A stretch of DNA of 64,000 nt. It comes from Deltaproteobacteria bacterium. Lineage in GTDB: Bacteria; UBA10199; GCA-002796325; JACPFF01. A program made the position numbers and the translations under genes. Under the pieces are notes generated by a model. The model ran no database searches and had not been told where the DNA came from. It saw only the letters and a program-made list of their open reading frames with translations. Of the stretch, positions 1 through 6,998 are shown piece by piece. The DNA lies in the NCBI GenBank assembly GCA_016210045.1, contig JACQUX010000024.1, positions 62,001 through 126,000 of the forward strand, written 5' to 3'. Positions within the stretch are counted from its first letter, which is position 1. The number at the start of each line of letters is the position of its first letter.

Positions 1-2
1 CC

Positions 3-1001
3 GCGCTGCCGCGCTTCAGCGGCACGCGGCCGGCGTCGCGGCGTGAGAGTGGGTTCTTGATCGCCACCAGTGTCGCGTTGCTCAGCAGTCTCCTCTTCGC
101 ATGGCGTCTCCCCTTTCACACGACGCTTTGGTTGCACATCACATGTTGGTTCAGTTTTGCACTGTCACGACTGCGCACCGCCACCGTTGCGCCACCCCCG
201 CCATTTTTTCTGGTCGGCGTCGGTTGGGCGATCGCGTGGTGCAGTACAACGGTGTGGTTGCTCGCGGATCTCCTGACGTGGCAGTGGCCCGCGTTGTCGC
301 CACTCTCACCGCTGCTGTTGCGGGGCGCGCGCCAGGGACTCTTGTACGGTTTCCCGATCGCGCTGATGCTCGGGATCGGCGCACGGATTGTCCCAATGAT
401 CCAAGGCCGCGAAACGCCACCGCCCACCGCGCCATCGGGCGGGGAACGCCCAGTGATCCGTCCGCAACCCCGCTTCATCGGATACGCCGCCGTCTTGCTG
501 TGTGGACTCATGGCCAAAACGTGGGGACAGGAGCAATTGGGACATTTACTCCTCGCGCTCCTCGTCACCACGCGCTTAGTGAGCGATTGGCGCGTCACGG
601 AGACACCGCCGGTGCGCGGCACCTTAAGCCGCACGCTCTGGTGCGCGGCCTGGGGTTTCTTGATCGGGCTGTGGGGGCCGGTCATTGCGCCGCGCTATGC
701 GATTCATACGACGCACATTTTTTTCATCGGCGGGGTGACACTGCTGATCTTCGGTGTCGCCACGCGCGTCATCCTGGCCCACGGCGATTACGGACTGCGC
801 CTTGAACAACGTTCCTGGGCAATACGCCTGCTCCTCATCGCGTTCCTGCTCGCGCTCGGCACCCGCATCACGGCGCCATTCATCACCAATTACTTCTCGC
901 ATCTCGCGTATGCCGCCATCTTCTGGCTCCTCGGCGTCGCCGCGTGGAGCTGGACGTTCGCTCCCAAATTATTCCGCTGGAAAGCACGTCCGCCGCGGTG
1001 A
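3..1001 (+). CDS. NnrS-like multi-pass membrane protein, 5' end outside window
   Basis: The frame is open from the first full codon, so the gene very probably begins upstream and the TTG at 57 is only an internal codon. The visible 330 or so residues contain many hydrophobic segments. They end in a histidine-containing segment (HIFFIGGVTLLIFGVATR, then a short loop with HG) that resembles the last conserved block of NnrS proteins, the heme/copper membrane proteins linked to nitric oxide stress in denitrifiers. That fits the nitrate respiration genes further right. The next gene starts 16 bp downstream on the same strand. The family call is from memory of the motif and the hydrophobic pattern. 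An unrelated integral membrane protein is possible. Confidence 0.6.
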   Translation, partial: ALPRFSGTRPASRRESGFLIATSVALLSSLLFAWRLPFHTTLWLHITCWFSFALSRLRTATVAPPPPFFLVGVGWAIAWCSTTVWLLADLLTWQWPALSPLSPLLLRGARQGLLYGFPIALMLGIGARIVPMIQGRETPPPTAPSGGERPVIRPQPRFIGYAAVLLCGLMAKTWGQEQLGHLLLALLVTTRLVSDWRVTETPPVRGTLSRTLWCAAWGFLIGLWGPVIAPRYAIHTTHIFFIGGVTLLIFGVATRVILAHGDYGLRLEQRSWAIRLLLIAFLLALGTRITAPFITNYFSHLAYAAIFWLLGVAAWSWTFAPKLFRWKARPPR

Positions 1002-1017
1002 TAACAAACGTCTCCAG

Positions 1018-1452
1018 ATGAACCCACTGACCATTTTATTTTTATGCACCGGGAACTCGTGCCGCAGTCAAATGGCCGAAGGTTGGGCACGGCACTTCCA
1101 TCCGACCCGCATCGTCCCCTATTCCGCCGGCATCGCACCTGATCCGTTGAATCCGCGCGCCGTCACGGTGATGCGAGAAGCCGGCGTTGATATTGCCGAC
1201 CAGTATTCGAAACCACCCACGGCGTTGGCACACGTGCGTTTCGACTACGTCATCACTTTATGCGGCCATGCCCACGAACACTGTCCCATTTTCCCAGGTA
1301 CCGTGCCGATCCTGCACTACGGTGTCGAAGATCCGGTCGTCCTCGCTCGCACCGCACCGGATGAAGCCGCAGCGTTGAGCCACTATCGCCGGATTCGAGA
1401 TGCACTGCGAGAATTCGTGGCCACACTGCCGGAGTGGTTGGCGGAGAAGTGA
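1018..1452 (+). CDS. arsC: Thioredoxin-coupled arsenate reductase (low-molecular-weight phosphatase fold)
   Basis: A 144-aa protein of the LMW protein tyrosine phosphatase superfamily. The P-loop is CTGNSCRS, with Cys10, Cys15 and Arg16 (CX5R). Cys82 and Cys89 lie in LCGHAHEHC. These are the same positions as the redox triad Cys10/82/89 of the plasmid pI258 ArsC, which reduces arsenate to arsenite and is recycled by thioredoxin. A trxA gene is present at 36.6 kb. The ATG at 1018 puts the P-loop at the expected N-terminus. The gene follows the NnrS-like gene by 16 bp and may be cotranscribed. No arsenite pump or ArsR regulator is in view, so the arsenic role rests on the residues alone. Confidence 0.88.
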   Translation: MNPLTILFLCTGNSCRSQMAEGWARHFHPTRIVPYSAGIAPDPLNPRAVTVMREAGVDIADQYSKPPTALAHVRFDYVITLCGHAHEHCPIFPGTVPILHYGVEDPVVLARTAPDEAAALSHYRRIRDALREFVATLPEWLAEK

Positions 1453-1510
1453 GGGATGGCAGCCGGTCTCCTCACCTTTCTATCCCAGTTGTCATCAAAC
1501 GCCGCGAAGT

Positions 1511-2101
1511 TTATCGCTGAGTCGTTTCTGACAGCCGCCGCAATGCCGCCCATTCCTCCGGCGTATTGATATTCGCGAGGCTCCGGGCGAACGAGTCGTG
1601 GGTCATCCAGTCGGCGGGCGGCACGATGGCAACATGTGGGCGGCAACGGTCGATCAGTGCATGTAGGCTGTGGCGCTCCCCCTGCAACACGGTGGCAATT
1701 TCCGGCAACACCGCACGCGCATACACGCCGGGCAGTGGCGAATCGGCTAAGTGAGTGATCGTCGCTGTTGCGCTTGCAGCCCAGAGGTGTTCAGCCACCG
1801 CCGGAACTAGCCACGGCATATCGGCCGCCGTCAACAGGACGCGTTCGACGGGGAGTCGTTCCAAGGCGCCGCGCAACGCGTGCAGCGGGCCGGCCCCGGG
1901 CGTCACGTCCTCCAATAGCGGCAGGCCGGTGGCGACGAGATGCGGCCGCGGCGGCCCCAACAAGACGACGCGGCAACCGATCACCGTTAAGGTGTGTGCC
2001 AGCTGTTGCACGACCGATTGCGATCCGAGCGTCAACGCGGTCTTATCGGATCCGAAACGGAGACTGACGCCCCCGGTAAGGATGCAGGCGGTCCGTTCCA
2101 T
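1511..2101 (-). CDS. mobA: Molybdenum cofactor guanylyltransferase MobA
   Basis: MobA attaches GMP to molybdopterin to make the MGD form of the cofactor, the form used by NarG. The N-terminus has the nucleotidyltransferase signature LTGG at residues 8-11 followed by RFG and Lys20. A later DMPW resembles the metal-binding D-M/P segment. The 196-aa length is typical. I chose the ATG at 2101 because it places the signature as in known MobA. The longer frame up to 2137 adds only unlike residues. The gene lies last in the leftward Moco operon and its start overlaps the 3' end of moaE by about 70 nt, implying translational coupling. Confidence 0.9.
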   Translation of the reverse strand: MERTACILTGGVSLRFGSDKTALTLGSQSVVQQLAHTLTVIGCRVVLLGPPRPHLVATGLPLLEDVTPGAGPLHALRGALERLPVERVLLTAADMPWLVPAVAEHLWAASATATITHLADSPLPGVYARAVLPEIATVLQGERHSLHALIDRCRPHVAIVPPADWMTHDSFARSLANINTPEEWAALRRLSETTQR

Positions 2102-2511
2102 TCCACACTCCCGTTGGCAAAACATTCCTGCTTCCAAATCGGGACACGTGCTTTCAACGTGTCGATCAGCCAGCGCGCTGCGGGAAACGCAGTGTCGCGA
2201 TGCGCGGCCGCCACACCGATCACAACACTCACGTCACCGACCGCGAGTCGCCCCACCCGATGCCACAGTACGCCGCGGCACAACGCCCACTGCGCTGCGG
2301 CCTCGGTCAACAAGCGTTCGCACTCGGCAACAGCCATCGGCAGATACGCTTCATAGTGAATCGCCGTCACGGCCCGCCCCTGGTGCGTGTCCCGCACGCG
2401 TCCCACGAATAACACGACCCCACCCGCCCGCTCGTCCGCCAACGCCGCATACGCCGAGTCGATCGAGAGCGACTCAGTGGTAACGAGAATCGGGCAGAGA
2501 TCGATCGACAT
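2032..2511 (-). CDS. moaE: Molybdopterin synthase catalytic subunit MoaE
   Basis: The large subunit of molybdopterin synthase, which transfers sulfur from MoaD thiocarboxylate to precursor Z (cPMP). The protein is 159 aa. Near the end it carries LKARVPIWKQE, with Lys120 and Lys127 at the positions of the active-site lysines, followed by the family-typical acidic/W segment. The N-terminal half has the usual GVVLFVGRVRD block. It starts 3 bp after moaD and its last 70 nt run into mobA. The C-terminal tail beyond the family core (rich in P and S) is where the overlap lies, so this extension is probably dispensable. Confidence 0.92.
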   Translation of the reverse strand: MSIDLCPILVTTESLSIDSAYAALADERAGGVVLFVGRVRDTHQGRAVTAIHYEAYLPMAVAECERLLTEAAAQWALCRGVLWHRVGRLAVGDVSVVIGVAAAHRDTAFPAARWLIDTLKARVPIWKQECFANGSVEWNGPPASLPGASVSVSDPIRPR

Positions 2512-2514
2512 AAA

Positions 2515-2760
2515 TTATCCGCCGGCCACGGGTGGAATTAACGCGACTTCGTCGCCGGGCTGAATAGCGTAGTCGGCCGCGACATACGCGTGATTCACCG
2601 CCACGCGCGTACACGAAGACCAGCGCGCGGCCTCGGTCGAATCGGGGAGGACATAACGGAGCAATTCACCGGCGTGGACCGGTTCCGGGACATCGATCGC
2701 GATCGACGCGGAGCCAACCCGATCACGCAAGCCCGCAAATAATAAGATTTGGAGTTTCAT
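2515..2760 (-). CDS. moaD: Molybdopterin synthase sulfur carrier MoaD
   Basis: An 81-aa ubiquitin-like protein ending in Gly-Gly, the terminus that MoeB-type enzymes adenylate and convert to a thiocarboxylate. The N-terminus MKLQILLFAGLRDRVG and the late EVALIPPVAGG are characteristic. The ATG at 2760 overlaps the moeA stop codon (ATGA), and a six-residue longer start is not needed. No moeB gene is in the window, so sulfur loading must be done by an enzyme encoded elsewhere. MoaD forms the heterotetramer with the moaE product encoded just downstream. Confidence 0.92.
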   Translation of the reverse strand: MKLQILLFAGLRDRVGSASIAIDVPEPVHAGELLRYVLPDSTEAARWSSCTRVAVNHAYVAADYAIQPGDEVALIPPVAGG

Positions 2761-3989
2761 GCCACGTCTCCACCGCACACGATCGGTAACTGCTGAACAC
2801 AGACGCGACTCCCCGCCACGGCATCAGTGCAATCCTCCGGCAGGACAATCAGCGCGTTCGCTTCCGCAAACGGACGCAACCGATGCGATTCTTGTACACC
2901 AAGCGGCGTTACGGTCCAACGATCGGCGACCCAATTCGTGCGCGCGCGGAGGAAATGCGTCATCCCGGCACGTTTCGTGATGGACTCGGTCAACTCCGCC
3001 ACCCACTGCGGTAACTGCGGTTCGGCGATGCCCATCCAACGGCCGATCGCGAGCCGCACATATTCGTAATAACAAGTCAGACTCGAGACCGGATTGCCCG
3101 GCAAACCGAAGACGAGTTGCCGGCCGCGACGCCCGCAATAGATCGGCTTCCCCGGTTTCTGACGCACTTTCCAAAAGACCGCTTCGACACCGAGCTCCGC
3201 CAGCAGCCCTTTCACATAATCGGCCTGTCCGACCGAGACACCGCCGGTCACGAGCACGACGTCCGCGGTGTCGAGCGCTTGACTCAGAATCACGCGTTGG
3301 GCGGCGACATCATCGACTGTCGGTGCATGCACGATCGGCCGAATCCCAAATTCCGTCAGCGCCGCACGCAGCGCCACACTATTGCTCTCGTATAGTTGCC
3401 CCGGTTGCAGTGGCTGTCCCAACGGAACAAGTTCGCTCCCGGTCGGGACGATCGCCACACGCGGCCGCTCGTACACGTCGACTGCGGCAACGCCGATGCT
3501 CGCCAAATAGCCAACGGCCGCCGCCGTGAGCGGCACACCGACCGCGAACGCAACCTCACCAGCTCGCGTCTCCTCCGCACGTCGTCGCAGATGTGCGCCG
3601 TTGCGCATTGGGGCACGGAGCACGATCGTGCCATCCCGCTCCTCGACGTCTTCCAACGGCACCACGGCCGTGGCCCCAGCGGGCACCGGAGCGCCGGTCG
3701 TAATGCGCCACGCAGTTCGGGGATCGAAACGTGCCGTGACCACCGGCCCCGCCAATTGCTCGCCCGTCAGTGGCAGCAGCAACGGCTGTGCCGCACTCGC
3801 CGCCGCAGTCATTTCATGACAAACGGCAAAGCCATCCATCGCCGAATTATCGAACGCGGGGGAATCGACCACTGCGCGTGGCGCCACCGCCAACGTGCGG
3901 CCCAGCGCGTCCGCCAGACCACAGCGCCGCACCGGCCCAGGGGATACGAGCGCCAAGATCGCTTGTTGTGCCTCCGCCACAGAAATCAT
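2757..3989 (-). CDS. moeA: Molybdopterin molybdotransferase MoeA
   Basis: Inserts molybdate into adenylylated molybdopterin. The 410-aa length is normal. Recognisable blocks are NSAMDGFAV near the start, PTGSELV and VTGGVSVGQADYV in the central MoCF-binding domain, and GLPGNPVSS toward the C-terminal domain. A short AAAGGA ribosome site precedes the ATG at 3989. A strong 19-bp inverted repeat lies just upstream, between this gene and the moaC-mogA fusion, so moeA onwards could be expressed separately from the first two genes of the operon. The stop codon overlaps the moaD start. Confidence 0.93.
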   Translation of the reverse strand: MISVAEAQQAILALVSPGPVRRCGLADALGRTLAVAPRAVVDSPAFDNSAMDGFAVCHEMTAAASAAQPLLLPLTGEQLAGPVVTARFDPRTAWRITTGAPVPAGATAVVPLEDVEERDGTIVLRAPMRNGAHLRRRAEETRAGEVAFAVGVPLTAAAVGYLASIGVAAVDVYERPRVAIVPTGSELVPLGQPLQPGQLYESNSVALRAALTEFGIRPIVHAPTVDDVAAQRVILSQALDTADVVLVTGGVSVGQADYVKGLLAELGVEAVFWKVRQKPGKPIYCGRRGRQLVFGLPGNPVSSLTCYYEYVRLAIGRWMGIAEPQLPQWVAELTESITKRAGMTHFLRARTNWVADRWTVTPLGVQESHRLRPFAEANALIVLPEDCTDAVAGSRVCVQQLPIVCGGDVA

Positions 3990-4007
3990 CGTTTCCTTTG
4001 TGCATCA

Positions 4008-4070
4008 CAGCGGGGACAGGTACCGTCAAACCCGCTAGAAAGCTGCATCGCACGGTACCTGTCCCCGCTG
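4008..4070. repeat. REP-like perfect hairpin in the Moco operon
   Basis: Two 19-nt arms (4008-4026 and 4052-4070, core GGGGACAGGTACC) are perfect reverse complements around a 25-nt loop. After one mismatch the pairing continues for a few bases. It lies in the 103-bp gap between the moaC-mogA stop and the moeA start. There is no T-run, so a simple terminator is unlikely. The GGGGACAGG core resembles the short palindromic repeats (REP) seen in many bacterial intergenic regions. A GGTGACAGGGGACACC string at about 29370 is similar. Confidence 0.85.
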
Positions 4071-4092
4071 CGATGACTTCGACTTCAGCCTG

Positions 4093-4998
4093 CTAATGTC
4101 CCCCACCGCGCATCATCGGATATAAATGAAACAGCGCGGGGAAAATGGCATCCATCGATTCGGCGACGCCGCGCGACGAGCCGGGCAAATTCGCAATCAC
4201 GGTCTTGCCGCGCACGCCGATCAGGCCGCGCGACAACATCGCGTATGGCGTGCGGCGTTGACCGTGCGCGCGCATCGCCTCGGCGATGCCGGGGATCTCG
4301 CGCTCGATCACGCTGCGGGTCGCCTCGACCGTCACGTCGCGCGGGCCGAGGCCGGTGCCGCCGGTCGTTAGCACGAGATCGTAGGCCTCATCTGCCCACT
4401 GGCGCAGCGTCGCCGCAATCGCGGCTTGGTCATCGGGCAGCACCAGAAACGTCTGCGGCGTGAGGCTAAAAGCACGCAGCCGTTTCTGGATGTAGGCGCC
4501 CGATTTGTCCTCCCGCTTCCCGGCGTGAGTTGCGTCCGAGGTCACCAGAACCGCGACCCGCAAGGACTCCGGAATCCGTTCTTGATAATCGCTCTTCCCA
4601 CCAGTTTTTTCCACCAACCGCACGCCGCTGATTTCCAGACTCGCGTCCATCGCCTTGCCAATGTCATAGAGCGTCAGCGCGGCGATCGTCGCCGCCGTCA
4701 GCGCTTCCATTTCCATCCCGGTGCGCCAAATGGCCGTCACACGCGCTTCGACTCGGAGTTTGCCCTCCACCGCCGCAATCTCCACCAGCACTTGGTCGAG
4801 TGGGATCGGATGACAATGCGGAATCAGTTCCCAGGTGCGCTTCGCCGCCAACATCCCGGCTATGCGCGCCACATCCACCGCGTTCCCCTTTGGCGTATCA
4901 CCGCGCAGTAACGCCTCTAACACCGGCGCCGGCCCCAGCACCCACGCCTCGGCCGTCGCCGTGCGCAATGTCTCGATCTTGTGCGAAATGGATTTCAT
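4093..4998 (-). CDS. moaC: Bifunctional MoaC-MogA/MoaB fusion, molybdenum cofactor biosynthesis
   Basis: A 301-aa fusion of two cofactor enzymes. Residues 1-140 are MoaC, which with MoaA turns GTP into cPMP: Lys53 in AAKRTW, HCHPI at 61-65, MEALTAA near 98, and Asp112/Lys115 in YDIGKA match the catalytic residues of MoaC. From about 147 on it is MogA/MoaB, which adenylylates molybdopterin, with LVTSD and the loop TTGGTGLGPRDVT. Fusions of this kind are known as MoaC/MoaB bifunctional proteins. I chose the ATG at 4998, preceded by GGGGGTGA. It begins 7 bp after moaA. Confidence 0.92.
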   Translation of the reverse strand: MKSISHKIETLRTATAEAWVLGPAPVLEALLRGDTPKGNAVDVARIAGMLAAKRTWELIPHCHPIPLDQVLVEIAAVEGKLRVEARVTAIWRTGMEMEALTAATIAALTLYDIGKAMDASLEISGVRLVEKTGGKSDYQERIPESLRVAVLVTSDATHAGKREDKSGAYIQKRLRAFSLTPQTFLVLPDDQAAIAATLRQWADEAYDLVLTTGGTGLGPRDVTVEATRSVIEREIPGIAEAMRAHGQRRTPYAMLSRGLIGVRGKTVIANLPGSSRGVAESMDAIFPALFHLYPMMRGGGH

Positions 4999-5005
4999 AG
5001 CACGG

Positions 5006-5977
5006 TCACCCCCCAATCACTTGGATCCGCGGCATCGTTTCTCCTTGCCACTCCGCGACGGTGTGGGCCGCGTGCCCCGCCGGTTTGTGGACAATGGCCT
5101 CTTGCAGCCGCGATTGCAACGCCGCATCGTCGTACAGATACGGGCGCAGGTCGTACTCCAATGGACTAAAGAGGCAGAGCCGCAACTTCCCGGTGGCGGT
5201 CAAGCGCACGCGCGCGCAATCGCCGCAAAACGGTTTACTGAGTGATTCGATGAATCCGACGCGCGCGCGCGTGCCTTCGATCGCATACGACTGCGCCGGT
5301 GCACTGCCGCGTTCCAGCGGGAGCAACCGCCACCGCGCCATGAGCCAATTTCGCACCGTGTCCATCGAAAACCACAGGTCCGGACTCCAGCCCGATCCGC
5401 AGAGCGGCATGAATTCAATGAAGCGGACTTCAATGCCGCGTTCCACGGCCAGATCGATCAGCTCGCAGACCTCCGCTTCCGTTACGCCGGCTAACACCAC
5501 GGAGTTGAGCTTAATCCCGAAGCCAACTGCGCATGCGGCTTCGAATCCTGCCCAGACCTCGCGCAGCGCATCACGCAAGCACACCCACTGGAAGCGGAGC
5601 GGATTAAGCGTGTCGAGGCTGATATTGATGCGGCGCAATCCGGCGTCCCACAACGCGTGCGCCTTGCCCGCTAACAACGCCCCGTTAGTCGTGAGGCTCA
5701 GGTCTTCCAGTCCCGGCAACGCGGCCAATTGCCGCACGAGAATTTCGATCTCGCTGCGGAGCAGCGGCTCGCCGCCGGTCAGGCGGATTTTACGTCCGCC
5801 TAATGCGAGAAAGTTCCGTGCGACGGTTGTGATCTCTTCAAAGCGCAAGACCTCTTTGTGTGGAACCCAACGAATCCCTTCCGGCGGCATGCAATAGCGG
5901 CAGCGGAAATTGCAACGATCGGTCACCGAAATCCGCAGATTGTCGATCCGTCGCCCGAAGGTATCGGTCATCGTCAT
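5006..5977 (-). CDS. moaA: GTP 3',8-cyclase MoaA (radical SAM)
   Basis: First enzyme of molybdenum cofactor synthesis. The 323-aa protein has the radical-SAM cluster Cys22-x3-Cys26-x2-Cys29 and the second [4Fe-4S] site Cys251-x2-Cys254-x13-Cys268. The TGGEPLLR block binds SAM. The C-terminus ends in VIGG, like MoaA proteins, where the last two glycines are needed for function. It is the promoter-proximal gene of the leftward Moco operon and diverges from the nitrate reductase operon across 140 bp. No strong ribosome site is visible before the ATG at 5977, and a second ATG two codons later is equally possible. Confidence 0.94.
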   Translation of the reverse strand: MTMTDTFGRRIDNLRISVTDRCNFRCRYCMPPEGIRWVPHKEVLRFEEITTVARNFLALGGRKIRLTGGEPLLRSEIEILVRQLAALPGLEDLSLTTNGALLAGKAHALWDAGLRRINISLDTLNPLRFQWVCLRDALREVWAGFEAACAVGFGIKLNSVVLAGVTEAEVCELIDLAVERGIEVRFIEFMPLCGSGWSPDLWFSMDTVRNWLMARWRLLPLERGSAPAQSYAIEGTRARVGFIESLSKPFCGDCARVRLTATGKLRLCLFSPLEYDLRPYLYDDAALQSRLQEAIVHKPAGHAAHTVAEWQGETMPRIQVIGG

Positions 5978-6042
5978 ATGATTTGGACTCTACCCGGCCT
6001 TATCAACCACGATGAATGCGAACAATCAACAGAGGAAGTGAC

Positions 6043-6066
6043 GCCGATCATGTCTGATATATCGGC
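6043..6066. promoter_or_regulatory. Dyad in the moaA / nar divergent promoter region
   Basis: The 140 bp between moaA and the cytochrome c gene (5978-6117) must hold both promoters. Within it GCCGAT (6043-6048) and ATCGGC (6061-6066) form a dyad with a 12-nt spacer that contains CTGATAT. A second dyad, GTGTG-N5-CACAC, lies at 6081-6095. No canonical FNR box (TTGAT-N4-ATCAA) or clear -35/-10 pair is visible. The dyads are seen directly. Their role as a regulator site for anaerobic or nitrate control is inferred from position. Confidence 0.35.
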
Positions 6067-6117
6067 TGACTCAGTATGGTGTGTGCACGTCACACGTGGC
6101 ATTGGGGGAACATCATC

Positions 6118-6987
6118 ATGCACTATGACCTATGTCGGCAACGCGTCCTCAAGTGGCTCGCCAACAGTAGCTTTGCCGTCGCACTTTTCGCGGCGGCTGG
6201 TCCGGCACACGCCGACGGCAAGACCCTCTTTCAACAGAAATGCGCGGCCTGTCACAGCATCGGCGGTGGAAAGTTGGTGGGTCCGGATCTGCAAGGCGTC
6301 GTCCAGAAACGGGATCGAGCTTGGCTGACACGCTGGATCCGCGAACCGGACGCCATGCTGGCCGAGAAGGATGCGACCGCTGTCGCGCTACTCCAGGAAT
6401 ACAATAATGTCCCGATGCCGAATCTAGGCGTCAGCGAGGCCGACGCGACGGCGATCGTCGCGTACTTGGAAACGACCGGTGGCTCGGCACCGGCACCCAC
6501 GACGCCGGCACCGGCGCCCGCCACACTGCCGGCACCGACGCGCGACGAAATCACGCTCGGACAAAACCTGTTTCAAGGCACTGTGCGCTTCACCAACGGC
6601 GGCCCGTCCTGCATTTCATGCCACCATGTGAAGAATGACGCGGTGATCGGCGGTGGCATTCTGGCCAAGGAATTGACCACGGTCTTCTCGCGGATGGGCG
6701 GGCCCGGCGTGCGCGCGATCTTGGGTGGCCCGCCGTTCCCGGTGATGCAAGCCGCGTATCTGGATCGGGCATTCACCGATGAAGAAACCCAGGCACTGGT
6801 CGCGTTTCTCCAATACGCCGATCGGGAACACGCGTACCAGCAGCCGCGCGATTACGGTTGGGGGCTGTTCATCGCCGGGGTATGCGGGGTGCTCGTGCTG
6901 GCCGGGCTGATTGCGCTGCTCGGATGCCGTCGGAAGAAACAGTCGGTGAATCAGTCGATCTACGACCGCCAAATCAAGTCAGAGTAA
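6118..6987 (+). CDS. Membrane-anchored diheme cytochrome c of the nar operon (NarC-like)
   Basis: A 289-aa protein. It has a signal peptide (cleavage after AHA-32), two c-heme sites CAACH (42-46) and CISCH (165-169) separated by a Pro/Ala-rich linker, and a single C-terminal transmembrane helix near 250-272. Met100 in VPMPN is a likely axial ligand of heme 1. Position as first gene before narGHJI matches the NarC cytochrome of the Thermus nar operon, a diheme cytochrome needed for the Nar complex and able to pass quinol electrons. I chose the ATG at 6118 (GGGGGAAC upstream, signal peptide intact). A longer start at 6076 would spoil the signal peptide. The next start, narG, is 11 bp away. Confidence 0.8.
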   Translation: MHYDLCRQRVLKWLANSSFAVALFAAAGPAHADGKTLFQQKCAACHSIGGGKLVGPDLQGVVQKRDRAWLTRWIREPDAMLAEKDATAVALLQEYNNVPMPNLGVSEADATAIVAYLETTGGSAPAPTTPAPAPATLPAPTRDEITLGQNLFQGTVRFTNGGPSCISCHHVKNDAVIGGGILAKELTTVFSRMGGPGVRAILGGPPFPVMQAAYLDRAFTDEETQALVAFLQYADREHAYQQPRDYGWGLFIAGVCGVLVLAGLIALLGCRRKKQSVNQSIYDRQIKSE

Positions 6988-6998
6988 GGGAGCGCGAC

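Noticed and set aside
5978-6117. FNR or CRP site upstream of the nar operon
   Set aside because: The best dyads do not fit TTGAT-N4-ATCAA or TGTGA-N6-TCACA well enough. Only the dyads are reported.
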